A DNA stretch of 64,000 nucleotides from Coffea arabica (lineage: Eukaryota; Streptophyta; Magnoliopsida; Gentianales; Rubiaceae). How positions within the stretch are numbered: the first letter of the stretch is position 1; each line of letters starts with the position of its first letter. Below, piece after piece: positions 12,520 to 24,348 of the stretch. Made by a program: the position numbers and the translations under genes. Under the pieces are notes generated by a model. It was not told where the DNA came from. It saw only the letters and a program-made list of their open reading frames with translations, and did no database searches. The DNA lies in NCBI RefSeq assembly GCF_036785885.1, contig NC_092320.1:16059557-16123556 (forward strand), given 5' to 3'.

Positions 12520-13238
12520 TCATTTTCTACAAAACCTGCACCATCCTCCAGCAGCGGAAACATCTGGGATGTCCTCGAAGAAGTTTGAGATAAGATCCTC
12601 ATCCAATTCCCCTATATCAAGATCAGGAACAGAACCCGAAATCTCAATTTCGGAGAATGGCTGATAACATATACAATTTGATGGTGAGGAAGGACTAGCT
12701 TCCCCATCTACAAAAGGTTTGAACGTATCAAAATCAAGAATAGACTCTTGAGGTGTACCATCCTCTAGCTCTAGTGATTGGCGACGTGCATATTTTGATG
12801 GCAGATAGATATTAGCACCCTGGTAACATAAAACAGTTTGATATTAGTCCATCCTATGGCCAAAAGTTGTATCAACATTTTTTTCCATAAACATTATTTA
12901 CTCACCCTTACAAATTTCTTTTTAGTCCGCGGTTTCTTGAATACATGGTTTGGGAGTAAGTCGATTATTGGTTTTGAAACTTGTTGTTTTCGGGGTCTTC
13001 CTCTGCCTCGACGAATACCATGCTCTAGTTGTGTTGAGATTTTCTTGTGAAGGCTTGGGGGCCTTCCTCTACCTCGACAAATAGCAAAACTAGGTTCTGC
13101 TTGTACCAAAGGTCTCTTGTTAAGCATTGGGGGTCTTCCTCGTCCTCGACCTCGACCACGACCACGACCTCGACCTCGACGAATGGGGATTGCAGGTTCG
13201 ACATGTCCAAAGGCTTCATTGTATAGGATTCTCATCAT
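12520..13238 (-). CDS. AT-hook protein with acidic C-terminus, 210 residues
   Basis: Exon 1 is 13238-12906 (111 codons) and ends GTAAGG|GTGAGT. Exon 2 is 12819-12520 and follows TTACCAG. Both join in phase 0 and end in TGA. The N-terminal half holds three AT-hook cores: an extended (RG)n RGRPP tract at about residues 19-36, CRGRGRPPS near 55-62, and RRGRGRPRK near 76-84, then a KKPRTKKKF basic patch. AT-hooks bind the minor groove of AT-rich DNA, so a nuclear chromatin or transcription role is inferred. The C-terminal half is unlike HMGA or AHL proteins, with no PPC/DUF296 domain. It is acidic (VPDLDIGELDEDLISNFFED) and ends WCRFCRK. I chose the downstream ATG (MMRIL) because a TATA box sits 56-64 bp upstream, leaving the upstream reading outside the transcript. 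I do not recognise the family. The gene model is strong; the function is inferred. Confidence 0.8.
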
Positions 13239-13264
13239 TGGTGAAAAAGATTCGAATTTGAGAA

Positions 13265-13302
13265 AGATGAATAAAAATGAGCAGGTGCTAGGCTTTATAT
13301 AG
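13265..13302 (-). promoter_or_regulatory. TATA box and inferred start of the AT-hook gene
   Basis: On the minus strand CTATATAAAGCC lies at 13302-13291. A start about 30 bases downstream (near 13265) would give a leader of about 30 nt before the ATG at 13238. This is the clearest core promoter in the window. Confidence 0.6.
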
Positions 13303-15462
13303 ATATCCAAATTAAATCTTGAGAGTAGAAGAAAGCACACGTTTCTTTACTTTTCCAATTTGGAGAAGGGTAACGGTACCTTACTCTTAAAGATTAGGAC
13401 GCCACTATATTGGTGGAAGTTTCCTAAACGGGATCAGTGGAAATCTGCTCTGGACAAGACCCGCCATAAACATGGAAATTGTACAGAATTATGGCAAGTG
13501 TTTGTTCTATGAGTCTGATTACAAGTGGTGATTTATATCCTTTCCTTGCTTTGTTTTAAATCTTTGTCATAAATATTAGTAATAATTAGTGGTAATAGAC
13601 ATGACATGTGGGCCCACTGATGGTGTGTCATACGATGCATCAAGGCCCAATATATATACAGACACATACACGCACATTTTTTTATTTTAGAATAGAAAAA
13701 AAACGTGTATACGAAAAAGTACGAATGCAAGCCCTAATTTATAAAATTGATAAGAATAGATGTAATCATAAACCTTCAATATGTTTTCAAATGGTTAAGC
13801 GTTTAAATAAAATTGTAAAATTGTTGGTTGAAAATTGTATCACTTTAATCACAATATAAATTTAAAATATTATTTTGAAAAGTCCACACATGTTGGTAAA
13901 GATAATGTACAATATATCGTAATTTACTGTAAAATATGTAGAAAATTTTTTACGTAATTGGGTGTTGAAGGAATGTATACAAAATTATCTCTTTTTTTTT
14001 TTTTGTTTTACTTCCTTTTCTTTTTGCCTTTCTTTCCTCTCCCTTCATCTCCAATGCCGCCACCTCCCTCTACCCTCCCCGTTTTCTTTTTCCTCCTCTC
14101 CTTCTCCCTCTTTTCCATTCTCTTGCCTCTCTCCCTCGCTCTTGTGTTATCGTTTGGCAAAATAAAAAATAAAGAAAAAAACAACAGATGTCTTCTAATT
14201 TTCTTTCTGGATTTCTTTGATGGAGCAGTATCGAAACTCGATCGAAAGAACAACTAAAGTAGTTGTAGCTGTTAACCGTGGGAATTACATAGAAACAATA
14301 ATCCCTAAAAGTCATGTGCCATAAATATATATATATATATATAGACACACATACGTATATTGGGCGGTTTGTAACGTCTTACAGGCAAAGCCATCTCAAT
14401 GAATTCATAAAGATTATTAGATTGCAAGATAGATTACTTAAAGATGTACAAAGAACTGACTAGTTGTCCATGCAATTCTAGTTTCGGTATAGCTGAAAAA
14501 AATGACAGGATTGGTCAAACCTCCAAATTCGATACTCAAGTATTCCACACATTTAATTTTGAAAAAATTATACGTATGGATTAAAACCTACCAAAACATA
14601 CATTATTTCATCACAACCCGAAAGCAAATTCCCTAAAACAAAATTAGAAAGTATGATGACTAACAGTCTCAGCAGAAGAATGATGATAGGTCCCTTCCAA
14701 AAAAAAAAGAAAAAGAAAAAGAAAGAAAGAAAAATTCCTACTATTTGAAAAGAAGTAGAAACATGGAAAGTAAATGGAAGTGATAAATTTATCAAGTGGA
14801 AACAACTAAACCCATAGTTGAGATTTTTTTTTTTTTTTTACGTACATTATATAGTACATGTTTACATCACAATCTTATCCTAGAAGTACAAAACCATTTG
14901 GAGTTACTTGTTATACGTTACACATCGCTCCTTTCATACCGACAATTTTACAAAAATTTTTACTGTTTTACTACTCTATCAAATAAATGTGTTTGGGAAA
15001 ATAAAATTGGTTAAAAATGTGCCTATTAGAATTTTTTTTCCCTTAAAAACACGTTTCTAAAGAACTCCCCCCAGATACAACCACCCAAAAAATAAAAAAT
15101 AGAAGTAGGAAAACATAGACCTACAAATTGGGATGGGACAGAAACCAAGCAGCTTTCCCAATATTTATTACTTATCCTAGTTTTCTCGCAAAGCCATTGA
15201 ATTTGATAGTATTAGATTTGACCCAATTTCGAGTTTATGAAGAAGAACAAAATTGTTTCTTACATAGGTAGTCTTACAACTCTTGCCCCGTCGCCAAGAT
15301 CTCAACCCTCTCGCTATCTGCTGGTGTATGTAATGGACCATCTAGCCCCATCCCATGTTTACATGTATATATGAACAATAATATGCCTAACAATTATGTA
15401 AAATCACTATTGGGTTGAACTAATTCATACCATGCCATACTTCAATAGATTCAAAGCCCTTG
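13303..15462. other. Intergenic, with a pyrimidine-rich tract and poly-A/T runs
   Basis: The stretch 13988-14145 is almost pure C/T on the plus strand (CTCCCTCTACCCTCCCC-type), so reading frames of up to 99 codons are open on both strands without coding meaning. There is an (AT)n run at 14327-14342 and an A/G run at 14698-14733. A short repeat unit at 14650-14690 recurs at 17292-17332. No gene recognised. Confidence 0.5.
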
Positions 15463-16585
15463 TCAATGCATGGAAGTCTCGACTGCGTCAAGAACCAGTT
15501 GTGTTTTCCTGCTGAGGGTTGGCCATTTCATCTCCGGCTTCGCAATTTCAGCTTTGATGAGTCCAACCAACCTAGAAAACTCCTTCACCAGGTGAGCTTC
15601 TTGTGGAAGATCTGTGGTGACAAGATGCTCTCTCGGATTGGGCATCCACCAGGTCTCGAATTCGGCGAACCCTGTCTCCACGCTGGTAGAGAATGAAGCG
15701 TTGTCCTCTTCAAAATTGACAACGAAGTCATGAAGGTGCAGAGAACCCTTTGTTCCAGCAACTGCTATGTCCATCATCAAGTTGGACAGGAAAGAAGCCC
15801 CACATGATAAAATTACTCCTGCCTTGTTGAAAACAGGTTCGCGCGATGCGATGACTGATTTGTGTGATAGTGTACCATCCGGCATCACCAAGAGCACCTA
15901 AAGCATCCAGGTCAGGCTTCACCCAGATATCGTTTTCCAGGAAATAAGGATCAGCAGCAACTGTAAGAGCACTGTCAATCTGCAAAGATTAGCAAATTGA
16001 TAGCAACGATTATCACTCGTACTTCTGTGGAAAGGAAATTTAGGAAACTGGACTGGAAGTTTGATTTGTTACGAAAACTACACTAGTGTGTGAAAACAAG
16101 CATTAGAAATTCCACTCAATTTGTCAAGAACTCTTCCACTTACAACCAATATATACAGAAAGATGACCAACAAACCGAAGCGTAATGTGTGATTATCACT
16201 CTTGCATGCAGAAAGATAAGCAAATCATACGTCTCCAAATTGGATTCTTGTGATGATACCAAAAATAAGAAGCTCAGCGAGCTCACGAATTCTTGTATTC
16301 ATTATGAAATATGAAATACAAATGCTAACATATATACAAGAGGATCAATATTGCACTTGGTCTTCAATTAACAGCATGAAGTACATTAATTGTTAAAAAA
16401 GAGTACATTCAGAGCAAAAGTGATGACCAGTAAAAAAGATTGTTTTGGGCGGAAAATAAATTATTTATACCGATTTGAGTTGACCAAAACGCTGAGGAGT
16501 AGATATATCTTCCATTCTTATTGAATTTCTTTTGACGGGCAGAACCCAAAGATTGGTGTCATACAGAATCAAGGAACGAGTGGTG
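15463..16585 (-). pseudogene. Gfo/Idh/MocA-type NAD(P)-binding oxidoreductase pseudogene
   Basis: Two exon remnants are recognisable. The end of exon 1 (about 16585-16471) reads WVLPVKRNS then TPQRFGQLKS|GTATAA; the FGQLK splice point is typical of plant At4g09670-like oxidoreductases. Exon 2 (15979-15463) follows TTTGCAG. It reads FLENDIWVKPDLDALGALG then DAGWY, and after a frame change FNKAGVILSCGAS, MMDIAVAGTKGSLHLHDF, TDLPQEAHLVKEF, WPTLSRKTQLVLDA and TGA. Damage: a deletion with frameshift just after GDAGWY (near 15880), an in-frame loss of about 12 residues between CGAS and FLSNL, an in-frame stop shortly upstream in exon 1, and no NAD-binding N-terminus. The family usually has about 360 residues. 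It is not expected to make a working enzyme. Confidence 0.85.
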
Positions 16586-17559
16586 GAACTTGAAAGGTTT
16601 TGTCAATGATTCCATGTGCAACGGATGTATCATAAACGTTCAACTACAAAAAAAAAGTATGAAACGGAGAAGAAAGGTTGGAATAGCTTAAATCTAAGAG
16701 ATGAAATATTCTTTACTTTGTTTCTACTGCATAAGGTCATGTGTCGTACAAAATATAATTTTCATTTTTTTTAGTACTAGGAGTTCCCTGGTATAAACAA
16801 TTTATCTAGTTCAAGTACTAAAGTAGAAGGTCATATAAGATACTAGGATCCATACTCTGTAAAAGTTGAAATTCCTAGAAGTCAATCATGTGCAATAGAG
16901 TATGTTTTTTTTTTTTTTTTTTTACCATGCATGCAAATTCACTTGGGAATTTCGTGGATGGCATATCATATAAGGGCACTCGTCGCTTCTCCCAAACTTA
17001 ACCAAACGAAGTTCCATACGGATATTTATCTTCATTGACTAGTATCAAATCAAAACTGATTAAAGTATCTAATCCGGTGGACAGATTAAGAAGTGTCTAG
17101 TTTTTCATTCTATTCTAATTTCATATCATTAGTTTGAATTTGCAGAAAGGTCAGATTTGGTCAGATCTCAGAAAAAAAAATAAAGTATTCCACAATATTA
17201 AGTTGTATAAGAAAAAAAATTCAAATGTGCATGAGATGGATTAAATATATCAAAAGACACAATTATCTGTATAGAACTATGATCATTAGGCAGTATGATG
17301 ATTAACGGGCTTGCTAGAAGAATGATGATGTGCGCCCGAGGTGCCTTGTCGATTACAATGATTGATGTCTACATTTTACTACAAATCCCAGCTCTGCCAA
17401 TTGCTTCCACTTTTCCTGCATTCGCAAAGAATTTAGGAGTCAATTACGTGTCTAAAACAGTTTTTTTTTTTTTTTGGTAAATTTTTGAGCCAACATCTAA
17501 TATAATTGAGACTTTGAGAAAAGTGGACAACAATAGCATCCATACTGGGGCAGAATGGA
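16586..17559. other. Intergenic, no gene recognised
   Basis: The missing first part of the oxidoreductase (Rossmann GxGxxG segment) was looked for here on the minus strand and not found. There is a T run at 16902-16923 and another at 17461-17475. Confidence 0.5.
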
Positions 17560-17945
17560 TGAACATGAACTTGTCGTGATGCTACGATTGCATGGGGAAA
17601 ATGGAAAGGGGCTTCTCTGCCTATTTAGGAGTCGCAAGCAATATCACAGCCGAGTTCTGGGGCATCTTGAAAGGTTTGCACATGGCATGGGATCAAGGAC
17701 ACAGGAAGTTTACCCTGGAAACAAACTGTAAAGCGAGTCTAGAACTTCTAAAAGAAGTAGGAACCACATCGCCAAAATTTAATCTTGCGAAGCAGAGTTA
17801 GAGACTGGCAATGCAAACTCCAACAGATCTGGGGGGAAGAGCAATAGAAGTGCGGATTGGCTAGTTACAGCAGGGGTCCAAACACATGCAGATATTATAG
17901 TGGTAGCTACCCCCAAGTTTATTCCATGTTAAGGGCTCAGGAGTT
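17560..17945 (+). mobile_element. LINE-type RNase H domain fragment
   Basis: The reading around 17585-17800 gives MGKMERGFSAYLGVASNITA, then EFWGILKGLHMAWDQGHRKF and LETNCKASLELLKE. This is the RVT_3 RNase H fold seen at the end of plant non-LTR retrotransposon proteins. The glutamate of ITAE(F/L)WG is kept, but the usual LETDSKxA aspartate reads Asn, so it is probably catalytically dead. After frame changes, RDWQCKLQQIWGE and NRSADWLVTAGV (17800-17890) match the usual end of the domain. No reverse transcriptase, tail or target duplication was found. Confidence 0.75.
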
Positions 17946-18416
17946 CTTCCTCCTCATTTTTTTTGTCTAGTGCCAATCATGCATGTAAAAAACCTGACTA
18001 ATAATGGCTTGAATCTGTGTCATCCTAGTAGAGGACCTTCAGACATTTTTATTTGTATGTCAATAATCGAACGTAAAGAACATTTTCCACTGACCTTCCA
18101 GGCAATGCTCATTCTTATCAGAAAGACCTTACAAGAAATCTGTTTACCTTATTCTTCGAACAAAAAGAACGTTCAACTTGCAATAAGCAATAGACTTCAC
18201 TTGGATTTATCAAACTAAACAATTTGACAAGGGATAAACAAAATGCTATATCAGTAGTGATCAGTGTAGAACACACAGGCATTAGTCAAAAGTGGCAAAA
18301 CAGTGAAGAACGTTTTCGATATGCATGAGCAGAATCATTATAAACAATGAACAAATGCTAGCTAGGCCCAGGAAATTAATCATGTACAACTCCAATAATA
18401 AAAATCTCCTTCCTAC

Positions 18417-18761
18417 TCCATTTATATATATGTGCCTGCCTGATGCATGGCCATCAATTTTCTATATGAAAATAATTTATTGATCCATTTTCATTCAAAC
18501 AAAATTCAATGGCAGAGGAAGCTGGCCTCGTTGCCTTCTTGTTCTTCGGTAACGTGAATAGAAGAAAATTTGTTGACTGCACAGAAGGGAATAAGTTGCC
18601 TATCAGACGCAGGTGGCTTATATTTCTTTCTATCTTGGCTTAGAAATTTCTGCAATCAGTTTCAAAGCCCTTGGCATCCTTCGGGTCTGCGCTCGAGCAG
18701 TGGCTTGACCTTTTGTCCAGAAATCGCAACATTTGCTTGCTTTTCCTCAACTTCACTCGGG
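18417..18761 (+). pseudogene. Orphan first exon of an OBL1-type lipase, with premature stop
   Basis: From an ATG at 18509 the frame gives MAEEAGLVAFLFFGNV, then RRRWLIFLSILA, a TAG at 18641-18643, KFLQSVSKPLASFGSALEQW and NICLLFLNFTRG, ending CGGG|GTACCT (18761). This matches exon 1 of the intact lipase gene 1.8 kb downstream (FAAKPLSVFGSIFELWLNLL and LFLLNLLRG, same splice position and phase). Exons 2-5 are absent before the intact gene. A TTTATATATATG block at 18419-18430 could be its old TATA box. Best explained as the remnant of a tandem duplication. Confidence 0.85.
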
Positions 18762-20285
18762 GTACCTCACTCTTCTTACGAATTTCCTACCTAACTCGTT
18801 CTTGTTTTCAATTTTTTTCACTTCTCTGTCTTTCCTCTGAAACTTTCTTTCTTTTTTTTTTTTTGGTTATTCCTTCATCGTAAAGTATTTCTTAAGATGG
18901 AAACCATTGCTTTCACTGTGCATGTTAGTATTTGATTTGTGACCATTGACTGAGTTTCGAGAATTGGAATTTGGAACTAATGATTCTTCTTTTACCATGT
19001 GATTGGGAAATTATGGTCCACTTTCTCCTGTCTCCAGCACAATTTGCTACCAACACTTTTTTTTTCCTTAATTAAAGGTGATAATAAGTACCAACATAGA
19101 GTTAAAAACTCAACCGTTCAGCATAAATGGTTTCATCTCCTACTAGTTTTTAGGACAAATCAGTAGACTGGTTAGGTTCAGACAGAGTCCGGCAAACAAT
19201 CATGATGGCTTTTAACATTTCCAGACAAAGGTCGGTCAACCACTTCACTTGGTTTTAATCGATTCCTTGTTTGTTTTTTAATCAAACTTTCAGAATCCTT
19301 ACCCAATTTTTAATGTAAATCAATACAGTGAATCAATTTGCGTGTCGAAGTTGTTGGAGTATGCCATAGTGCAGTTTCCTCCTCCTTCAGTAAGATGCAC
19401 GTACTCGAATAATGTTAAATGCCCCTTGGAAGCAAAAGTTAGAAGTATTTTTTACCATTCAAGAATCCAAGGCTCAACTGTTGGAGAGCCCAAGAACAAC
19501 AAAGGGTTGATCTTCTTCTGAATTTATAATATGAGTTCAGAGATTGGCCCCAGTGGTTTGGTTGTTTGGGCTAGCAAATCCGTTTTCTTCTACTTAAGTT
19601 GTGTCCTACATGCATTAAAGTAGAGGAACCCCAAAAAAAAAAAAAAAAAAGGCAATATCCTATGTAACGTGTATGATGTCTGATGATCACATTTCATACC
19701 AATTGTTGTTATGATTTTTCCAGTGACAGCCCAAATTGACAATTTATGGGATCTACTCCGTTTATATCACGTGCTGCAGTCCTGAAGGCGAAGGCAAAAG
19801 TGTTCCAATTTCCAACTGCTAGGTCATAAAGGACTGCCTATTGGCTAAGAACAGCACAAGCAAAGAATTAGTTTGCCCTCTCAAGTTGTTTTCACGGGTA
19901 CTAGATTTCTGCGTATCAAAGTAAAGCTTGTATCAATACACTGGTGCACTTTACGTGTAGGACAAATGTTAGTCAACATTTCTTTGGTTTACATGTTCTA
20001 GTTTTTCCGATATTATTTGGTTTGCTTGTTCTTTAAATTATGCGCCTAGAACTAGTACTGATATATGAAGTGAATGTATGATTTCAGAGTTTTAAGGAAT
20101 CTAAAAATTTAGTTCCTTGGTTATTCACTTATTCTTTGCTTCTTGCAAGCATCTACGTTCGGGTCCAGCAAGGGCTTCTTGCTAGTATTGTGCAGAATAT
20201 ATACCAATTACTGTTATATACCAATTGCTGTTATCAGATCTCATTTGACCATCTTCTTCTTGTTTGATCCTATTACCATCACACC
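18762..20285. other. Spacer and upstream region of the lipase gene
   Basis: No coding sequence recognised. Two TATA-like blocks in a short direct repeat (TATACCAATTACTGTTA, 20199-20236) lie 60-90 bp before the lipase ATG and are candidate core promoter elements. A-run at 19632-19650. Confidence 0.45.
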
Positions 20286-22175
20286 ATGGCAGCCTCCAAT
20301 GATCAAACTAGTAAAAAGTATATGGTGCTGAAACCTGATGAAGCAAGCCTTATAGGCCTCATTCGTTTCCTAATTTCTGGTAACATAGAGAGCAAACAAT
20401 TCATCGAGTGCCTCAGGGTGAAGAAGACGAGCCTCAAGCATAGAGTGTATATCTTTTTCTCAATTTTCATTCAAAATGTTCTCCAGTTCGCAGCAAAGCC
20501 CTTGTCTGTTTTTGGTTCAATCTTTGAGTTGTGGCTAAATCTTCTTGCATGTAATGGAAACTTCTGTCTTTTCCTACTGAATCTTTTGCGAGGTTAGTTT
20601 ATTTGTCCATTTCATTTTCTACACCTCTAGCATGCACTACTTGTGTGCATGTTGATCTGTTGCATCATGAAAATTGAAGTGATCATATAGATGTCTCTGA
20701 CATAAAGGGAAGGTGGTGGTGCCAGCAGAAGGATCAGCTGACTTTATGTCATTTCTAGGGCATTTTGACAGAAGAGTAGAATTGGATAAGAACATCAAGC
20801 CAGGTGACAAAAAATATTTTGCAGAGCTGTCTGTAATGGCTTCTAAAATTGCATATGAAAATAAAGCATTCATCAAAGCTGTCGTTGAAGATAAATGGAA
20901 GGTAATATAGTGTTTCAGATTACTAATGCCATCCTTCATTTTCAAAGTTAAAAATATATGGTTGATAAGAAATTTTTAAAAGACAACTAGAAATCTGGTA
21001 GCTACCAATAACTTCTGCAAGTCTCTAAATTAGCTATACATAAGTTAATTGTCTGCTATTTTATGCAGATGGAGTTAATAGGGGAATATGACTTCTGGAA
21101 TGGTAAGCATCACATTGTGCTAATAATCAAGATTGTTCAATAGTTATCGACCTTAATTTGCTTCACCACAATATTTGCAGAGTATCAACAGAAATATTCA
21201 ACACAAGGGCTCATAATCCATGATAAAACAGCTAATCCTGATATGATCATTGTGGCCTTTAGAGGAACCGAACTCTTCAATGCAGATGATTGGTGTACAG
21301 ACTTTGACTTATCTTGGTACAAGTTCCAGAGTATGGGAAAAGTCCATAGTGGCTTCATCAAAGCTCTAGGATTGCAGAACGATCAAAGTTGGCCTCCTAC
21401 AATTGACCATGATAATGAAAAACCGATAGCTTACTATACCATCAAAGAGAAGCTCAGGAAACTTCTTCATCCCCACAGTCGGACCAAATTTATTCTGACT
21501 GGACACAGCTTAGGAGGAGCACTTGCTATCCTCTTTCCGGCAGTTCTGGCATTGCATGATGAGACTTGTATATTGGAAAGACTGGAGGCAATCTACACGT
21601 TTGGGCAGCCAAGAGTGGGAGACGTGAAATTTGGAGACTATGCCAAGGAGCAGCTTAAGAGCTATGATATAAAATACTACAGATTTGTGTACGGTTATGA
21701 CATTGTGCCCAGGCTTCCCTATGATGATGACACAACACTATTGTTTAGACACTTTGGACCATGCCTTTTCTATAACAGCCTGTATGAAGGAAAGGTAAAC
21801 ATTTGATTGTCCTCTAATATTCCTGTCAAAAACTGTCCAATAAATTCTTTCAAAAAAGACTTCTTGGTGCCTGTGATGCAGATGTTTCCGCAAGAACCAC
21901 ATAAAAACTACTTCTCCATCCGTGCTTTCATAACAAAAAGGCTTGATGCCCTTTGGGAGCTTGTAAGAAGCTTTCTTCTTCCCCATATATATGGACCAGA
22001 ATACAGAGAAGGCCTGCTGCTACTAGTATGTAGATTGTTTGGTCTCCTAGTTCCTGGTTTTCCAGCACATGGAATCCAGGAGTATATCAATGCAGTCCGG
22101 TTGGGATCTGCTGAGTTTTGGAGATGCAAGGAGGGGATCACGGGTGGTGCAAATAAATGTTTTTGTTCGCAATGA
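20286..22175 (+). CDS. Oil-body-lipase-1-type triacylglycerol lipase (class 3), 480 residues
   Basis: Five exons: 20286-20592, 20708-20901, 21069-21102, 21181-21794 and 21882-22175, all GT-AG, giving 480 residues and TGA. The exon sum (1443 nt) closes in frame. The alpha/beta-hydrolase lipase 3 domain is clear: IIVAFRGTE at 202-209, GHSLGG with nucleophile Ser288, GQPRVGD, GYDIVPRLP (probable acid Asp352) and a C-terminal PAHGIQEYINAVRLG (probable His446). The hydrophobic segment at about 55-100 fits the membrane or lipid-droplet anchor of tobacco and Arabidopsis OBL1, which hydrolyse triacylglycerol on lipid droplets. The triad is complete, so the gene looks functional. The start is the first ATG of exon 1, in an ACCATGG context. 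An orphan copy of exon 1 lies upstream. Substrate and location are inferred from the family. Confidence 0.92.
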
Positions 22176-24340
22176 CAAATGCCAGTTGTAAATTTAGGCC
22201 AATATACAGTGGAAACTAATGAAAGTAATGTCGTCAATTATTGATTTGATCAGTATCCTGGAACAGAAACAATGTTCTGTGAAATTCAAGCACCTTGATT
22301 TCAAGTGGAATGAAGCAAAATTTTATACGTGGATTGAAAGGCCTTGTTATGAATTTGCTTTTTCATTCTTTTTAATTGAAAGCAGATTCTGAGTTTCCTT
22401 GCTTACGAATCGAAAAATTATTCTTTGACATTAATCCGAATAGTCCAGCAAGCAAAGATCGTTACAGTTTTCTCAATTTTAAGTTCAAAATTAGGCTGAA
22501 ATTCGAAATTTGGATGATACTATACTTAATGTATAGGTATACTACCAGATTCTACAGTTACAACTTACAAGTGATGTCAATGCTGAATCATAAGGTAATA
22601 AGACACTTTATGCTGAAAGCTCACTCACGAAATCTTTAAAAGTAGCAGTACTAATCAGATTTGTTTAGAAGAATCGGACTTTTCCAGCACTCTGATGATG
22701 TATTATAAATTTATGGGATAATTTCAGAAACCACTCCTAAGGTGTCTGACAATGTCACTCGGCTCCCCTAAGGTTTTCATAATTACGGGACCTCCATTAG
22801 TGTAGTAAAAAGACAACAACATCCTTTATTTAATTATCAATTCATTGAAAAACTCTACCAAAATTTAACCTCCCTCATCCATTGTAAACCAATGATTCAA
22901 ATAGCAGCCTTCCCTATTTAACTCTCTATCCTTTTTCTCTTACATCTTCTCCCTTTTAAATTTATTTATCCATTCCCATTGACTAAATATGTATTATTGT
23001 TACCAACAAAACCATCATGCATACCAACCCATTGACTAAATATGTATTATTGTTACCAATAAATATGTGTTTATCTATCTTGGTGTTTATTCTCAATTCT
23101 TTCTCTTTCACTATTAAATAGCTTCTCTATACCCATTTCTATTTTCAATTTTTTTCAGGTATTTTTTTTATCGCAACGATAGGATTCCTATAACCTAAGT
23201 TAGCCTAATCTAGGGAGGAGAGGGAAGGGACTCGATGTGAATAGAAACTCCATCGAAGATGGTCAACGAAGACCGTCAACTAAGTAGCCTAATTTTTTTT
23301 CAGGTATTAGCAAATTGAATTTGTCAAACAATAGGTTGAGTGACGATTTAGTTGTTAAACTAGCTGGAGATGAAGATAATGGCAGTGATAACAAAATAAA
23401 AAATTAAGAATGGAAAGTCTAAAAAGAACTAAATAAATATTATACTATTATGGTTGTTATGGGAAAGAAAATATTCCTAATATATTTATAACTGCATTGC
23501 ATTTATATTTTCTATTGCAATTCCTATTGATGGTATTCCTACATAGACAAAATTTGATTGATTTTAAACAGTGTGCTACTGGAGTATATTGGATATTCGT
23601 ATTAATGGTGATGACATAGACTAATTTGTATTGGAAAGGTAGCAGCCATGGAATTGGAGTTTAGAGTTATTAATGAATACAATGTTGCTGGATATTAAGG
23701 AAAATTTGATATTAATATGAAATTGTAGATAAGTTTTTGGATATTTGATTCGACATTTTTAGTTGATTTAAAGAGAGGTTTTGGAGCAAAGACAAGCGTT
23801 TATTCATGAGTGATTTGAATGTTGTGAATTATAATCCAAGGGCATTCTATGATTTTTGAGGCTTTCTGCAATTAATAAAACCCTATATGTGAAGTTAGCC
23901 CTAGGCTTATTTCTCCGATTATTATTAGCGTTTGGCCCCAGGAGAAAGTTTCATATACCCTCCTTTTGAAAGTTACGCTTCAAAGAGTTCATTCCCAAAT
24001 TAAGTTCCATTAAACACCAAATTATGGAGTAGCAAAGATGATGACAAAGAAATGAATGGCAAGAAAATCTCAACGCTCAGAGTTGATAATCACAAAACTA
24101 TAGCCCTTCAAAGAAAATTTATTTTTATTACGGATGAAAGAAAAGTTTATGACAATCACAAAACTTACAGCCCCACCCCACCTACAACTAAATACATTCG
24201 TCCAATAGCTCAATTAAATGAAGACCATGGTCCATTCGGGCTCCTACCCACCGTACGATCAACTAATAGCTTCACATTCCGATTGACTGAAATAGACAAA
24301 GTTAAGATGAAGAACTATATTTGAAATGGGCGTCTCTTTG
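22176..24340. other. Intergenic with short repeats, no gene recognised
   Basis: A 52-bp direct repeat (CCCATTGACTAAATATGTAT then TATTGTTACCAA) lies at about 22976-23060. At 22711-22760, GGGATAATTTCAGAAACCAC resembles the end of the TIR element at 35921-37437, but no partner end was found. The frame at 24052-24324 has a 68-bp internal repeat (AATCACAAAACT) and no known domain. Confidence 0.5.
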
Positions 24341-24348
24341 ATTTTGCA

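Noticed and set aside
12404..12664. Plus-strand frame of 86 codons
   Set aside because: It overlaps the real minus-strand exon 2 of the AT-hook gene and has no domain.
13958..14348. Overlapping open frames of 67-99 codons on both strands
   Set aside because: The sequence is an almost pure C/T tract, so stops are rare by composition. The predicted proteins are low complexity.
21738..22237. Minus-strand frames of 82-109 codons over the lipase gene
   Set aside because: They are antisense shadows of lipase exons 4 and 5 and show no domain.
22711..22810. TIR element starting GGGATAATTTCAGAAACC
   Set aside because: It resembles the element end at 35921, but no inverted partner was found in the next 2 kb.
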